Below the pieces are notes generated by a model. It had not been told where the DNA came from, searched no databases, and saw only the letters and a program-made list of their open reading frames with translations. Below are positions 1 through 10,800 of a stretch of 64,000 nucleotides of DNA, in pieces. This DNA comes from Mytilisepta virgata (taxonomy: Eukaryota; Mollusca; Bivalvia; Mytilida; Mytilidae). The position numbers and the translations under genes were made by a program. The stretch lies in the NCBI GenBank assembly GCA_028015205.1, contig CM051514.1:49802150-49866149 (forward strand), written 5' to 3'. Every line of letters starts with the position of its first letter. The stretch's first letter is position 1.

Positions 1-559
1 TGTAAAAATAAAAAAGATCATCAACATTCCTTTGTCAGCCAAAATGTGCATAATTTCCTAATTGTTTTATCGATCTTTGCCACCAATTATTTATGAGAGA
101 ACAAAGTATTAGTACAAAAGACGTGGTGAAGTTATCTTTTTCGTTAAAAAGTTTGGCAATTTGATGTAAATGCGTGCAATGTGAGAAAGTAAGGGTTTAT
201 GGCTCAAATCAGTATCAAATGACTTAAATCTTAATCATGAAGGTATGTTTTTCTTTGCAAAATGTCTGCAAAATAGCAGTATAAAAACATTACTGCATTT
301 TATATGGCTAAATAGCCTGATTACAACTTAAATATGATTTTATAAAGAATGTAGAATAGGGAATGATTTACACGAGATAACAGACCTTTTATTTGTAAAT
401 GTTACAATATTTATTCAGTTATATTGGATTGTCTTCGTACCGTATCGGTTAAAAAAACTTGCCGTCATGCCATAGACGACTGTGCACATTGGAATGCCAG
501 TTTAACGTCCGAGAAGAAACTTGAATCAATGCAACCTGATGTACACATCCTGTAACGTA

Positions 560-945
560 AAAGTTAACACTTCTAGCGTCCGTACATCGTATGTAAAGCG
601 TCCGTACATCGTTTGTGAAGCGTCCGTACATCGTCCGTACAACGTCCGTACATCGTCCGTAAAACGTCCGTTCATCGTCCGTACATCGTTCGTTCAGCAT
701 CCGTACATTGTCCGTGCATCGTTTCGTTTATCGTTTGACTTAATGGTAAATCTCAGCGTTTGGTGTAAAACAGCGTTTAGCGTTTTGTTTAGCGTATGGT
801 TTATAATATCGTTTATCGTATGGTAAATGGTACCGTTTATCGTTTTATTTAGCGTATGGTACATCGTTTGGTAAATGGTATATCGTTCATCGTTTCGTTT
901 AGCGTTTGCTTCAGCGTACATCGTTCGTTCAGCGTATCCTACGGT
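560..945. repeat. Left subterminal minisatellite of the 5.73 kb element
   Basis: This is a degenerate short tandem repeat. The outer part (about 560-715) is built of CGTCCGTACATCGT-type units; the inner part (about 716-945) switches to CGTTTATCGTTTAGCG-type units with a GGTAAATGGTA variant. It gives overlapping open frames on both strands that are low complexity and not genes. Confidence 0.85.
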
Positions 946-2487
946 GATTGGTCGTTTACGGAGACCACGCCTCTCCTATTTGAAAAAAAATTAGCCCCTC
1001 CATTTTCATAAATAATACAGAAATGTATACGTCACAGAATTAAAAATAAAGATAAATAATAATAATAAATAAAAAAATTAAAAAATTAAGTCAACAAAAA
1101 ATGAATATTATAGGCCTCCGAATAATTACTTCACCTTAATGTTCTGCAAATTAAATTCATTATACATTTCATTTAAGGTTTTAAATTTCAATAATATTTA
1201 CAATTGTAAATATTTCTTTTATATTTCATTACAAGAATTTTTCGATTGTAGTTTAAAAAAATTGATTTAAACACTTTTTGCATTATTTATGAAAAAAATG
1301 TACGATTGTGTCCGAGTAAGTCATCAAAATAAGCATCTTGTGCATAGAAATGGGTATCACAGAGTATTTGTTGCTTAAAGGTACGAATTCTTTTATTATA
1401 TGGTTGCGTATTCTTCAATAGTGTTTGGGAGGTGGATTATTAAAAGTGAAAAGCCATCTGTCATTCTTCTCTTCTTTGCACGTATATTTTAGTTTTAATT
1501 TTCACTATACATGTATTTGTATTAATTCTTCCCCCACTGTAGGTATTTAGGCATTGCTAAAAAAAAAACTTAATTACTGCCAATCTACTCAATATACCTA
1601 TAAATATTTTGCCATTGTCTAAGTTAAATGTAAATATCAGTTTAATCACAATTTACACGAAGTAAAATGAACAGCGTCTAATTGACTTTATTTCGATAAG
1701 AAACTTACTCTTTTTTTATTTCTAGATATTAATATTATCAATGTATATTAACAAAATTTAAACAAAGACTCTTTTCATCGGTACGGCTAAAAACCGCATA
1801 AGCCGGGCTTATTGCACTTAGCCCTTCAAAATGCACTTAGCCGAAATAGGAAGCTGAACCATTTGACTTTGTAACTGTTAAGCTTTTTGGTCCTGCATGA
1901 GGCCTGGTGTGTGATCTGTTAACATGATTTTATCAGTCACATATATACATATACGGAATTTAAAACAATTCGTTCAATGAAATGCACCTGGTACAGACAA
2001 AAAAAAATATCCCCCATCATTTTAATCACCCCCTTCCCTTTCTTTCCATGCAGGTAAAAAAGACTAACCCCCCCCCCCTTTTCTCATTAGCAGAAATTAT
2101 GCAAATCAACCACGATTCTAAAAAAATATAAAAAATATGTGTATATTCGAAAAAATAAGAATACCAAAAAGGAATCCAAAAACCGATAGAAGGATAAAAC
2201 GATTCATCAAAGGACAATGTACGACGGTTTCTTTTTTCTCCAACATCTGAAAGTCAAATAATTCCTGACCCGTATGATATACGTTTTTTTTTTCCTAGCC
2301 TGCAATCAAACCATTTCCGATCTAATAAAAGGGGTAGAATAAATTTTAGTCGTATTTGGTCAATGACCTAATAAAGTCTACTGGTACTTGTTTATATGAA
2401 GAGCGCGAGGAGCGTTTTCACTGCAGTTGAATTTCAAACGTAATTTTAAGGTATTTTACGCATCTAAAGGGGATTGCAGGATAAAGA
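946..2487. other. Interior of 5.73 kb element, no gene
   Basis: AT-rich filler without recognisable coding potential. It includes homopolymer tracts (C10 near 2070) and a GTACGGCTAAAAACCGC / GCACTTAGCC stretch near 1780-1850. I see no transposase, RNA gene or promoter. Confidence 0.5.
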
Positions 2488-2612
2488 CAATACAAAGTCA
2501 TTGTCGGTTCGCTGCGAAACATGGGGAAAATGTTCTCTAAAGCTCGCATTTTCTCGTGTTTCTAAAGCTCGCCAAAATAAATTTTATATTTTCCGACAAT
2601 GACTATGTATTG
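2488..2612. repeat. Short inverted repeat (hairpin element)
   Basis: A 20-base arm at 2488-2507 starting CAATACAAAGTC is repeated in reverse complement at 2593-2612 with one mismatch. The loop of about 85 bases holds two copies of a TCTAAAGCTCGC motif. It is probably a tiny MITE nested in the larger element. Confidence 0.6.
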
Positions 2613-2705
2613 TATATATATACATATACCTATAAATAAAAAGTAAAAATATTTCGTTAGACAGTTGTATTTGTCCAGAATAACATTTTTTTTCAATAAA
2701 TCAAT

Positions 2706-3055
2706 TTAGGGCAAGATCAAAAGTTCAATGTGGGATAAAAAACTTAATTAAAATAATTTTGGGGTGGGGGTGGGTGGGTGGGGGGGGGGGGTAAAAATCG
2801 CTGCAAGTTTTGTTATCCGACATCGATTTTCGGATTGAAAAATACGGATTCAAGTGATATCCAAGTCAATATACAGAAAAAACATACATTGTTGATGAAA
2901 AACAGGACCCATGATACAAAAAGTATACTCTCAAAGCATATGACCATATTGGTCAATCAATTTTTCCCAAATTAAGTTAAGTGGGGGGGGGGGGGGGTCA
3001 GTGAAAAAAACTATGTGAATTAAGTTTTTTATCCTACATTTGATCTCGTCCCTTA
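2706..3055. mobile_element. MITE-like inverted-repeat element with G-rich tracts
   Basis: The left arm (TTAGGGCAAGATC...GGATAAAAAACTTAATT) matches the reverse complement of the right arm (TTAAGGGACGAGATC...GGATAAAAAACTTAATT) over about 45 bases with gaps. Both arms are bordered internally by G runs on the plus strand (about 2761-2791 and 2983-2998). The open frame at 2778-2975 lies wholly inside and is not credible as a gene. Confidence 0.6.
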
Positions 3056-3425
3056 ATAACGACATGTTTCTGAAATACAATTATTCATGATCAATTCCAT
3101 TTTTTTTTACAATTTTAAAATTGTCCTAAAATAGTCACTATGTCAAATAATAGTTGCTAGAGCTTCACTTGTTATATGTTATAAATAGCTTGATATATGT
3201 ACTCTAAATAAACATTACTTACACGTATAATTGTTTTCTTTCTTGTATCGTTTTTTCTTATCGGCATTTAATAGGTGATAATAAAAGGTGACACATCTCT
3301 TATCAGTCAGATAATTAATTACTCCAGGTGGTAATCTGATAGAGTTCGTAAAACTTCATTCAACTGCTAATTCTATTTTAAACACAAATTTATAAACTAC
3401 TTTGGATTTATTGTTTTTTTTTCTT

Positions 3426-3429
<4 letters not shown>

Positions 3430-3513
<84 letters not shown>
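3430..3513. repeat. (AT)n microsatellite
   Basis: About 42 uninterrupted AT dinucleotides. It borders the left end of the inverted-repeat element at 3539-4102; a second TA run borders the right end. Confidence 0.95.
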
Positions 3514-3516
<3 letters not shown>

Positions 3517-3538
3517 CATGTCGATTCAGTGTTAATAT

Positions 3539-4101
3539 AAATAAAAACTATAAATCGTAATTCCGGACGTTTCAGCCGGTCGCCTATTTATGATTCTGAA
3601 TTTTTCAATGATCCGAACGAAAAAGTCCGATCCTGTCGCCGTTCATTTCAACTCCACAAACCATTCATCAGAGGATTTAAAGATTAAAGGCGTTGAAAAA
3701 GTATACGGTAGTGACACTTATCGGAAAGTAAGAGAATCGTTTTAGATTAAAAAACTAAATAGTCCAAATGGACTAAATTCTCAAATTGACGTTTAAAGGA
3801 CATGGACAGTCGGAAACTTTTCCTTTTTGTATCAAGATTTAGTAATCCATTTATATTTAACATTTTTGAGTGAATCCCGTTGCTAGACGAACAGTTTAAA
3901 CATTTATTATTCTAGGGCAATTTTTTCCATTCTAAAATTCTAGAACTGTAACGTAATTCATTCTCTCTATTGTTACGCAAAACGTCATCTATTGTTACAT
4001 GTACGCATCTATGTTACCAAGAGTTACTCTCATAATAAATTCCGCTGAGGAAAGCCGGCGACCGGCTGAAACGTCCGGAATTACGATTTATAGTTTTTAT
4101 T

Positions 4102-4102
<1 letters not shown>
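3539..4102. mobile_element. MITE with ~46 bp TIRs inserted in a TA microsatellite
   Basis: The left terminus AAATAAAAACTATAAATCG...GGACGTTTCAGCCGGTCGCC (3539-3585) is perfectly or nearly repeated in reverse complement at 4057-4102. TA-repeat sequence lies on both sides (3430-3513 and about 4104-4137), consistent with insertion into a TA array. There is no ORF. It is nested inside the 5.73 kb element. Confidence 0.75.
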
Positions 4103-4103
<1 letters not shown>

Positions 4104-4142
<39 letters not shown>

Positions 4143-4152
4143 TTATTTATTT
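4104..4152. repeat. (TA)n followed by (TTTA)n microsatellite
   Basis: TA dinucleotides to about 4137, then TTTA tetranucleotides. This is the right-hand remnant of the TA array split by the MITE at 3539-4102. Confidence 0.85.
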
Positions 4153-5824
4153 AAAAAGTATATTTTTAAAAAGTGTAAAATTGCAGACAAAAGTCATTTA
4201 AATTACAGCTAATTGCTTTTCAAAAGACTAAGTGCACTAACTCGAGCTATGCGGTGTTTAGACGTCCTCCCTTTTTAAAATAAAATGTCTTTTAAACTAA
4301 CCTTGTCTACTAAATTAGATAAAATGCAAAAAGCAGAGCTGTCTTTGGCTAGCTCAATCGAATATTTATTTTCATACAGAATAACGCAATAAGGAATCTA
4401 CATAAAGTAACATGGAGCATAGATATTACTAATAAAATGTTTTTTTTCTCCCTTCGATTATTTGAAAATCGGTTATTCTTTGCTTTCCATGCTAAGACAT
4501 TGCTATGTAAATAAACAAAAATGTCCAAAATATTCGTACTTTAATTTATGGCTTTTGAGGACCCAAATGTCATAATTGGTCATTTGCGAGTTACCCTGTC
4601 GCTATCGTTCGATATAATCAGATAACAGGTAGGTAACTGACTGCGGCTATTGTAGCAGTAATTGTCCATAATATACTTAAGGATGCAATAAAATGACCCG
4701 CATTTAATTAAAATTTATACCGATATACCTGAAAAGGAAGTTCAAGGGACCACCCAGTGTTTCATAATCTACAAATGTGATAATGATGTTGTATATAATT
4801 AATAAAATGTACGATAACCAACCAAGATGACACGTTTAAGGAAGCACTTCTGAATTAATTTTGAACTCTACAATACAATAAATATCAAATAGAAATAAAC
4901 GTTCAATAACAAGAAAATATAAAATTTTACAAATTCTTTTGTAGAGTAATATAAGTTTTAAAATGGGCTAAAATAATTTGTTTGAACTTTTTTCAATAAT
5001 AAAAAAGCAATAAAAGACTCTGTTGTCTGAAAAACCAATAATTTAATAAATTTCAACAATTCTGGTGTGATTTATTTATATTTTTTTAAGATAAAATTAG
5101 CATGCCAGGCTACAGCATTTTTAAAATGTGGTAAGAAATAATTTTTTTAATATACGAATATTTATTTATTTATTTATTTATTCATTTGATTATCATGCAT
5201 TCATACATGGAATATTTTAACTCATTAATCTGGATAGTTGAAAATTTTGTGCAAGTGCATGCTCGTAAATCTTCCTGACTATGAATTAATTTCACACCTT
5301 TTACAGATATAATAATAGTAGGACGTCTGCTGATAGTTTTATCCAGGTGGACAGTGTAATAACAACTGTTAGTTACATAAATTTTTCCAAAGGCATTTCC
5401 ATATAATGCAATATGAACCGCTACTATTATTTCAATACACCGAATTATACACACCTGCTTGTTTTACAGGACATTGTATATTGTGCTACATTCACAAAAC
5501 TTTGTAGATGAATGCATAAGATTAAATCTTTGTAAAAAAAATGTATTTAATTTTTGGACCTAATAAATCAAAATAACCGCTAACAATGAACGGTAGCTCA
5601 CATAAACCGCAATTCCGAATAGTTATATAATTATACATACATGTATAACATGATATGCATATAATTTAACACTATTTCAACATCTATTTAATTCGTATTA
5701 AGCATGATGATACAACGATTGCTTATAATCTATTTTAAACAAAAACAAAACAAAAACAAAAAACCAATAAAATATAATTTATTTTAATTAATTCAAAGTC
5801 TATTGAAATAAATTCTTGTCCCGC
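4153..5824. other. Interior of 5.73 kb element, no gene
   Basis: AT-rich non-coding sequence with an (ATTT)n run near 5157-5185. The minus-strand open frame at 5182-5454 has no recognisable domain and no paralogue in units 2 or 3. Nothing else is supported. Confidence 0.4.
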
Positions 5825-6240
5825 AAACAACTTCCATATATGGCAAACGCTAAAATTACCATATATGGCAAACGCTAAAAATTGCCTTATACGGAAAACG
5901 CAAAAATATACAATATACGATAAACGAAACGATGCACGATAAACCATACCATAAGCTAATCAAAACGATCAACGCTAAACGAAACGATGTACGATAAACC
6001 ATACCATGCACGCTAAACGAAACGCTAAACCATACGTTATACGCTAAAAGAGCGTTCATGGTATCGTTTATGGTATAAGGCCATCGTCCGTACATCGTTC
6101 GTTCAGCGTTCGTTCAGCGTTCGTTCTGCGTCCGTACATCGTCCGTACATCGTTCGTTCATCGTCCGTATATCGTCCATACATCGTTCATTCAGCGTCCG
6201 TGAATCGTCCGTACAACGTCCGTACATCGTTTGTTCATCG
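5825..6240. repeat. Right subterminal minisatellite of the 5.73 kb element
   Basis: The inner part (about 5825-6050) consists of ACGATAAACGAAACG-like units, the reverse complement of the left inner part. The outer part (about 6085-6240) is again CGTCCGTACATCGT in the same orientation as the left outer part. Inner blocks are therefore inverted and outer blocks direct. The switch lies near 6050-6085 in a small palindromic stretch (TATACGCTAAAAG / GGTATCGTTTATGG). Overlapping open frames here are low-complexity shadows. Confidence 0.85.
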
Positions 6241-6589
6241 TTTGAGTTGTTAACTTTTACGTTACAGGGTGTGTAAATGTAAGGGATGGGTATTATTGGG
6301 TGTATGACAACAACACAATGAAAGTTCCAACTAAGGAAACCCAAGAAGACTTTGATGAACAAAGTTCTGGTATGTATATATGTACATGTATTTGAAAAAT
6401 AAATGAAGGAATTGATTTGATCTACCAGCGCTCTTCAGTCTCAGATGCAAACTTGAATTGTGCATAAAAAGTATTTCTACATTGACTATAATGGATAATG
6501 CTGTTTTGTTCTTATTATAGTTAGTTTACTTGTATTAAAGGGTTTTTTTTCATTCTAGTTATACGTGTATCCTCCTGGCGTTTGTCAGC

Positions 6590-6720
6590 TATCTTGAATA
6601 AAAAGTGATAAAATGATAAAAAAAATATATAATGAACTAAACAGAATAAAAACAAGGCAGCACACAAATAAAATACTACATGGGAACTCCCACTCAATGT
6701 GATGTTTTCAATGTAATAGA
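6590..6720 (+). repeat. Interspersed repeat fragment in receptor intron A-B
   Basis: It contains ACAGAATAAAAAC, GGCAGCACACAAATAAA and GGGAACTCCCACTCAA, matching the middle of the longer copies at 13,620 and 59,060. It is present at the same intron position in units 2 (22,130-22,250) and 3 (48,630-48,740), so it predates duplication. Confidence 0.6.
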
Positions 6721-6905
6721 AGAGAAAGTTTAACATATTTTCATCGGTTTTTCTTAACTTAACATGTGATCATTACAGCGACAATACAGCGGAAAACCTT
6801 CAATACTAAATGTATTTCTGAAACACTAAACATATTCGAGAATGTTAAAAACTTTAACATTTTTAGCGATGATTCATGCGGGTGATAACTCAAAGATTGA
6901 TAATA

Positions 6906-7314
6906 GCCCTTTCCAGAAATTCATTTCCGGTATCACGATTCTGATATAATTTGAAAAATTTGAAGCAAATTATTTTCCTTGCTGGGATGTTCCGGGACGT
7001 AGTACTGGATCGCTCCAATGAAAAGTAAAGGCGTGGCTGTTTATTAAAACTTATTAATTTGCACGTGATGTTTGGTTTATATAAATTTGGGAACTACTTG
7101 CGATCTTTTTGCTTCCAACATACTTGTAATCAAACTTCATTATAAAGCTGGAAATATTTGTATATCAAAGTAATAAATAATTTCTATTTACTTCCTACTG
7201 GTCGCTCTGCACTGCAGCGAACCAGTACTACGTCCCAGCAAGGGAAATAACTCGCTTCAAATTATAATTTTTGAGTCAGATTCGTGATACTGGAAATGAG
7301 TTTCTGGAAATGGC
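6906..7314. mobile_element. 409 bp MITE with ~110 bp TIRs and TA duplication, just upstream of exon B
   Basis: The left terminus GCCCTTTCCAGAAATTC and the reverse complement of the right terminus GCCATTTCCAGAAACTC extend into long inverted arms that also contain GGGACGTAGTACTGG. TA is present on both sides (6904-6905, 7315-7316). Unit 3 lacks it and shows the empty site near 48,940, confirming insertion. It ends 30 bases before exon B. The open frame at 7284-7529 mixes element and exon B and is not a gene. Confidence 0.8.
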
Positions 7315-7700
7315 TACAACAATATCTCTTATTTTTCAAACAAGCGTATTCGGAAACTCTTGTTACTGAGACTGGATATTTTACAACAGTTGAAAGAAAC
7401 AGAAATAATGTTGTCAAAACTAATTATGGTATGTTTTCATGTTTTCATAAATTTATACAATCACATCACCTAAATGGTTTCGTGATTTGGGATAAAACTT
7501 ATAATTGCATGTTCATGATGTTTTTGTGATTTTGATAAAAGACTAAACACAACAATAATCGACATAACTGTAAATGAATTCCAAGCTAAGTTTCCATATA
7601 TACATGTCATATTTCCCATCTTTTTAATTAGAAATTGCACAATGTATCTATATTTAAAATATATATGAATATAAAGCTTAATTATTATTATATTTTACAG

Positions 7701-7767
7701 GTGTGATTATAGGCATAATTTTTGGAGTGTTAGTAATGCTTGGAGTTATTGTACTCATCGTAATACT
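7701..7767 (+). CDS. Transmembrane exon C, receptor copy 1
   Basis: The acceptor is TTTTACAG and the donor GTAAGT. The 67-base exon completes Gly from exon B and encodes a 23-residue all-hydrophobic segment ending ...IVIL; the last codon is completed by exon D. Glycines near the start (GIIFG) give a small-residue spacing often seen in packed helices. The equivalent exons are 23,157-23,223 and 49,576-49,642. Confidence 0.8.
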
Positions 7768-9047
7768 GTAAGTTAAAACCTAATGTATAGCTTTAGTCAA
7801 CAGACTACAAAAAAACTGGAATATAACATGCAATCAGACAAATTTGCTGAATTTCCAACTGTGTTCCATAAATATCAGCAAAATAATACCAAAGTAACAA
7901 GATGGGTAGAGATGTCTTTACGATCACAATAACAAGACGAATTACTTCAAACAGTAACATAGGCAACAAATTCTATAAATAATAAAAAAAAACATAACAT
8001 ACATTTGTAGCAAAGAGAATCATAACAGACTGAACAACTACCAAAGTGAATTCAAAAAACCCCACATTATTCAAAATGTAATTCTCATGCACGTTTGTAA
8101 CGTGTATTTTCAAAGGCTACAGTCAGTGCCATAAATAAGTTCCCACTTGTGAATTACAATTCATATAAAATTACTTTATTTCAAAATACTGTCCAGATAT
8201 TATTCCTTATCCCATTATTATAAAATTTATACGAACACTCTCAGAAATATATATATTTCCTTAGATAATTCTGAATTTTCTGTCATTCCGTATTTAAGAG
8301 AAATCATTAATTAAACACAAATAAGATTTTATGTGTGTAAAAATTTCATATGTTTAATTGGGAAAATGCTGTTCAAAATTAATACTTGTTTTTAAACTGT
8401 AGATTTAAAAAAACAATAAAATATTATGATATTGTGATATTATCAGAATAATTTATAGATATTTCTCTGCTCATCAATACAAATTTCATTAAATTCAGAA
8501 AAAATAATTTCATGACGAAATTTTTACAAAATATGGTTTTATGTTATGTATACCAAAATTTCCACGAGGAGACTAATTTATGGCTTCTGACTGTACAATT
8601 TGTATTTTGTAGTTGATATGTTATTATCCAGTTTTAATGAGCATACGCTATGAATTTGTGATCGTCATATCCCAATTACCAACGACAATACCACAAATTC
8701 AATGATGTTTGATAGATGCAAATAACGTATTCGCCACAATTTCATTGTCATCAAGAAATTAATTTTACACTTTAAAATGGTTGCATATTTTATCTAGAAA
8801 AGAGGTTTCAATAGTAATACAAAAATAAGTAGTTTTATCCTAATTAAAAACTTTTGACAGATTCATCAGTTCAAACAAGAAATATAATGCATATGAACAT
8901 TTTATCTTATTATATTTTTGAGTAAGAGTGCACTGATTAAAAGTTCTAGCAGAAAAATCTGTTGTAACTACTTTAATGTATGGATTTATTTTGAAAGTAC
9001 ATGTTTTCTTATTGAGGTATATTCCATATCATTTCATTGATATTTAG
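7768..9047. other. Receptor intron C-D
   Basis: The 1.28 kb intron is conserved nearly base for base at 23,224-24,517 of unit 2, apart from small indels. Unit 3 has lost most of it in the deletion that also removed the exon D acceptor. No gene or repeat is seen inside. Confidence 0.6.
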
Positions 9048-9381
9048 AGTGAAGCGAAGAAATTCAAAGTCTGAGATACCTGAAATAACCCTAAACAATA
9101 TGCCAAACAATAGTGGGCGTCCGCAAATATCAGCATACTACAGCGTTGTAAAGGATGTCATACAAACAGATGAAAATATACAGGAAGGTAGTCACAGTGA
9201 AATAAAATTTACACATACAAAACCAATGCAAACAAGTAATTATGACACAATGGAAGCCATTAATTTGGAGAACAATATTTATAATCATGCAGACTTTACG
9301 TGCAGGAACCAATTTCCGAAGAAGGATGTCAGCGAGTATGACAGTGTGACTATTGGCTATCAGAACAACACGAAACGATGA
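9048..9381 (+). CDS. Cytoplasmic tail exon, receptor copy 1
   Basis: This last coding exon has acceptor TATTTAG before 9048 and stop TGA at 9379-9381. It encodes about 110 residues after the membrane helix. It begins VKRRNSK, then carries four tyrosine motifs: SAYYSV and SEYDSV fit the ITIM consensus (S/I/V/L)xYxx(I/V/L); SNYDTM contains YxxM, the consensus for PI3-kinase p85 SH2 binding; NIYNHA is a further tyrosine site. The exon is open and 93% or more identical by eye to the unit 2 copy, with changes falling outside three of the four motifs. Phosphorylation and SH2 binding are inference from family knowledge. It is followed by a conserved 3' region with no clear AATAAA close by. Confidence 0.75.
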
Positions 9382-10190
9382 GTATAGTACCAAGCAAAAG
9401 TCAATTGACACAATGATTGTAAAAGATTATGATAGCTAATAAGCTGGATTTCAATGATTGAATCATTATTTGGTGATTTTGTGAAGTTAAGATTATAAAA
9501 ATATAGTTTAAAGTTTTACATTATGTATTGCGTTAACTTATATTCCCACTTTTTAACAGAAATACAAATGACAATTGGACTCCGACCTGTCAAATGTCTA
9601 AATGTAAAAAAAAAAAAATAGGAATACTAACAATATAAATATAATGTATTTAAAGAAACTCCGTGTCATGTTGCTTTTTGTTTACTAATTATCGCGAGTT
9701 TTATCACAATACATTTGATATGGTTTTTATGGATGCTAGAAATATTACAGTGTTCCAGTTTTTGATATCATTGTCAAGGCATGTAAATAAATAATAAGAC
9801 GGATGTCAGGAACAATGATATTCTAATTAATGAACACCACCCAATCGACAGACCTTTAGACAAGAAACAACCTTACAAAAAAACAAAATTCAAACAAAGA
9901 ATCAGCAGAAGGTGGGATTAGTCTGACTTGATACAGAGGAGTGATGGGGTTAAACCTCCCCCTTATCTACCATGACCCTCTGATGCACACTATAAAAGTC
10001 AATATATTATGATCACCAAAAAGGTGACAGATGGTTATAAATATTAAAATTAGTTGGACAGTTAATAATTTAGTAGGAGTCAAAATGTAAACATTAGATA
10101 AGGCTCTCATAGCTGTAAGTCGGATAGTGTCGATCCATCCAAAAAAATTATCAGAAATAACACTCCCATAAACCCTATGATTGCGACCAT
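9382..10190. other. Region between receptor 3' end and NCKX 3' end
   Basis: It holds the receptor 3' untranslated region (no coding frame) and conserved sequence shared with units 2 and 3. The 93-residue minus-strand frame at 9967-10,248 has a counterpart at 25,439-25,720, but only because the DNA was recently duplicated; it crosses into the 378 bp repeat and shows no domain. Confidence 0.5.
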
Positions 10191-10193
10191 TTG

Positions 10194-10678
10194 ACATTAT
10201 GAGGCTGCTGATGAGAGGTAACTCCTTGAAATGCGTCGTATACAGCATAGTATAAATTTAATATATCTAATATTAGTATCTTTGGATTGTTATTTTGAAA
10301 CGCCTGGGACGATGCCTCTGCATGGTGGATCCTAGGTCCCCGAGGGTATTCGCCAACCCAGTCGTCAGACTTGTCTGACATGATTAGTCCTTGATTTCTT
10401 ATAGAAATTACCAGTATTTAGCAAAATTCAAAAATAATAGAATTACTAAGTGTTCATTCCTTGTATTGCACATGGTAGATCTCCTTAGTTGAAATTTGGC
10501 TTCCTATTTCGGTATTTTTGGTTATGAGTACTTCTTGTTTCAAAATAAGTTTGGTGTTTGGTCTTCCAAGTGTTTCGGTTGTAATGCTGCTGATGAGAGG
10601 TAACTCTTTGAAATACGTTGTATACAGCATAGTATAAATTTACTATATCTAATATTAGTATCTTTGGATTGTTATTTT
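10194..10678. repeat. Ancestral, diverged copy of the 378 bp repeat (about 1.3 units)
   Basis: From GCTGCTGATGAGAGG to TTGGATTGTTATTTT this matches the unit amplified at 29,618-44,303, but with scattered substitutions and indels. It contains one full unit plus a second partial unit of about 130 bases, and both palindromes (GTCAGACTTGTCTGAC; GGATCCTAGGTCC is slightly altered). It lies 3' of the NCKX terminal exon. The reverse strand has a short open stretch beginning MSDKSDDWVGEYPRGPR, source unknown. Confidence 0.85.
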
Positions 10679-10689
10679 ACATTGTTAGG

Positions 10690-10800
10690 GTGTTCTTCAC
10701 GGAGCAGGAATACTTATCCTTATTGAACACCAAAAATCACTCCGTTTTTGTGTGTGTGCGAGTTCACATTGTTACTGCTTAAGATTTTTTTTGTGATTTT
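10690..10800 (-). repeat. Interspersed repeat fragment (reverse orientation)
   Basis: The reverse complement reads GCAGTAACAATGTGAACTC, then an A/C-rich stretch, then CCTGCTCCGTGAAG, resembling the 3' half of the repeats at 13,620 and 59,060. It has counterparts at about 26,160-26,270 and 51,910-52,030. Confidence 0.5.

Larger units (their letters stand above)
544..6273. mobile_element. 5.73 kb terminal-inverted-repeat element with TA target duplication, inside receptor exon A
   Basis: The left end CACATCCTGTAACG (544 on) and the reverse complement of the right end, CACACCCTGTAACG (ending 6273), form inverted termini of about 26 bp with one mismatch. TA flanks both sides (542-543 and 6274-6275). 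The unit 2 paralogue has the uninterrupted exon, which confirms the boundaries: joining at one TA restores the reading frame. No transposase ORF is visible, so it is non-autonomous. The TA duplication suggests the Tc1/mariner-like or a related superfamily (inference). Each end has a subterminal minisatellite, and the interior holds nested small elements, microsatellites and a G-rich tract. Confidence 0.85.
419..9381 (+). pseudogene. Single-pass receptor with tyrosine-rich tail, copy 1 (exon A split by transposon)
   Basis: Four exons are seen: A 419-543 plus 6276-6369, B 7345-7428, C 7701-7767, D 9048-9381. All junctions are AG/GT and phases agree (A-B and B-C phase 1, C-D phase 2). Exon A encodes a small Cys-containing ectodomain (CLR, TCRHAIDDC, NASL, DGYYW); B a short Thr/Asn-rich stalk; C a 23-residue hydrophobic helix (GVIIGIIFGVL...IVLIVIL) followed by VKRR, a typical stop-transfer; D the cytoplasmic tail. 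Exon A starts in phase 2, so an upstream exon, presumably with the signal peptide, is missing; I could not find it. A 5.73 kb element sits inside exon A; removing it with one TA leaves an open frame. I do not recognise the ectodomain family; a C-type-lectin-like fold is only a guess. Adhesion or immune signalling is inferred from the tail. Confidence 0.75.

Noticed and set aside
181..242. First coding exon of receptor copy 1 ending at a GTATGT donor
   Set aside because: The donor is conserved in all units, but the reading frame is not (unit 2 has a stop), so it is at most a 5' untranslated exon.
449..921. Overlapping open frames on both strands (83, 101 and 75 residues)
   Set aside because: They lie in a degenerate minisatellite; the repeated peptides only mirror the DNA repeat.
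6114..6362. 82-residue minus-strand frame
   Set aside because: Mixes minisatellite and the antisense of receptor exon A.
9130..9411. 93-residue minus-strand frame, also at 24,600-24,881
   Set aside because: Antisense to the receptor tail exon; conserved only because that exon is.
10175..10381. MSDKSDDWVGEYPRGPR open frame as a gene
   Set aside because: Part of the repeat; the array units have a different, shorter frame. No splice or family support.
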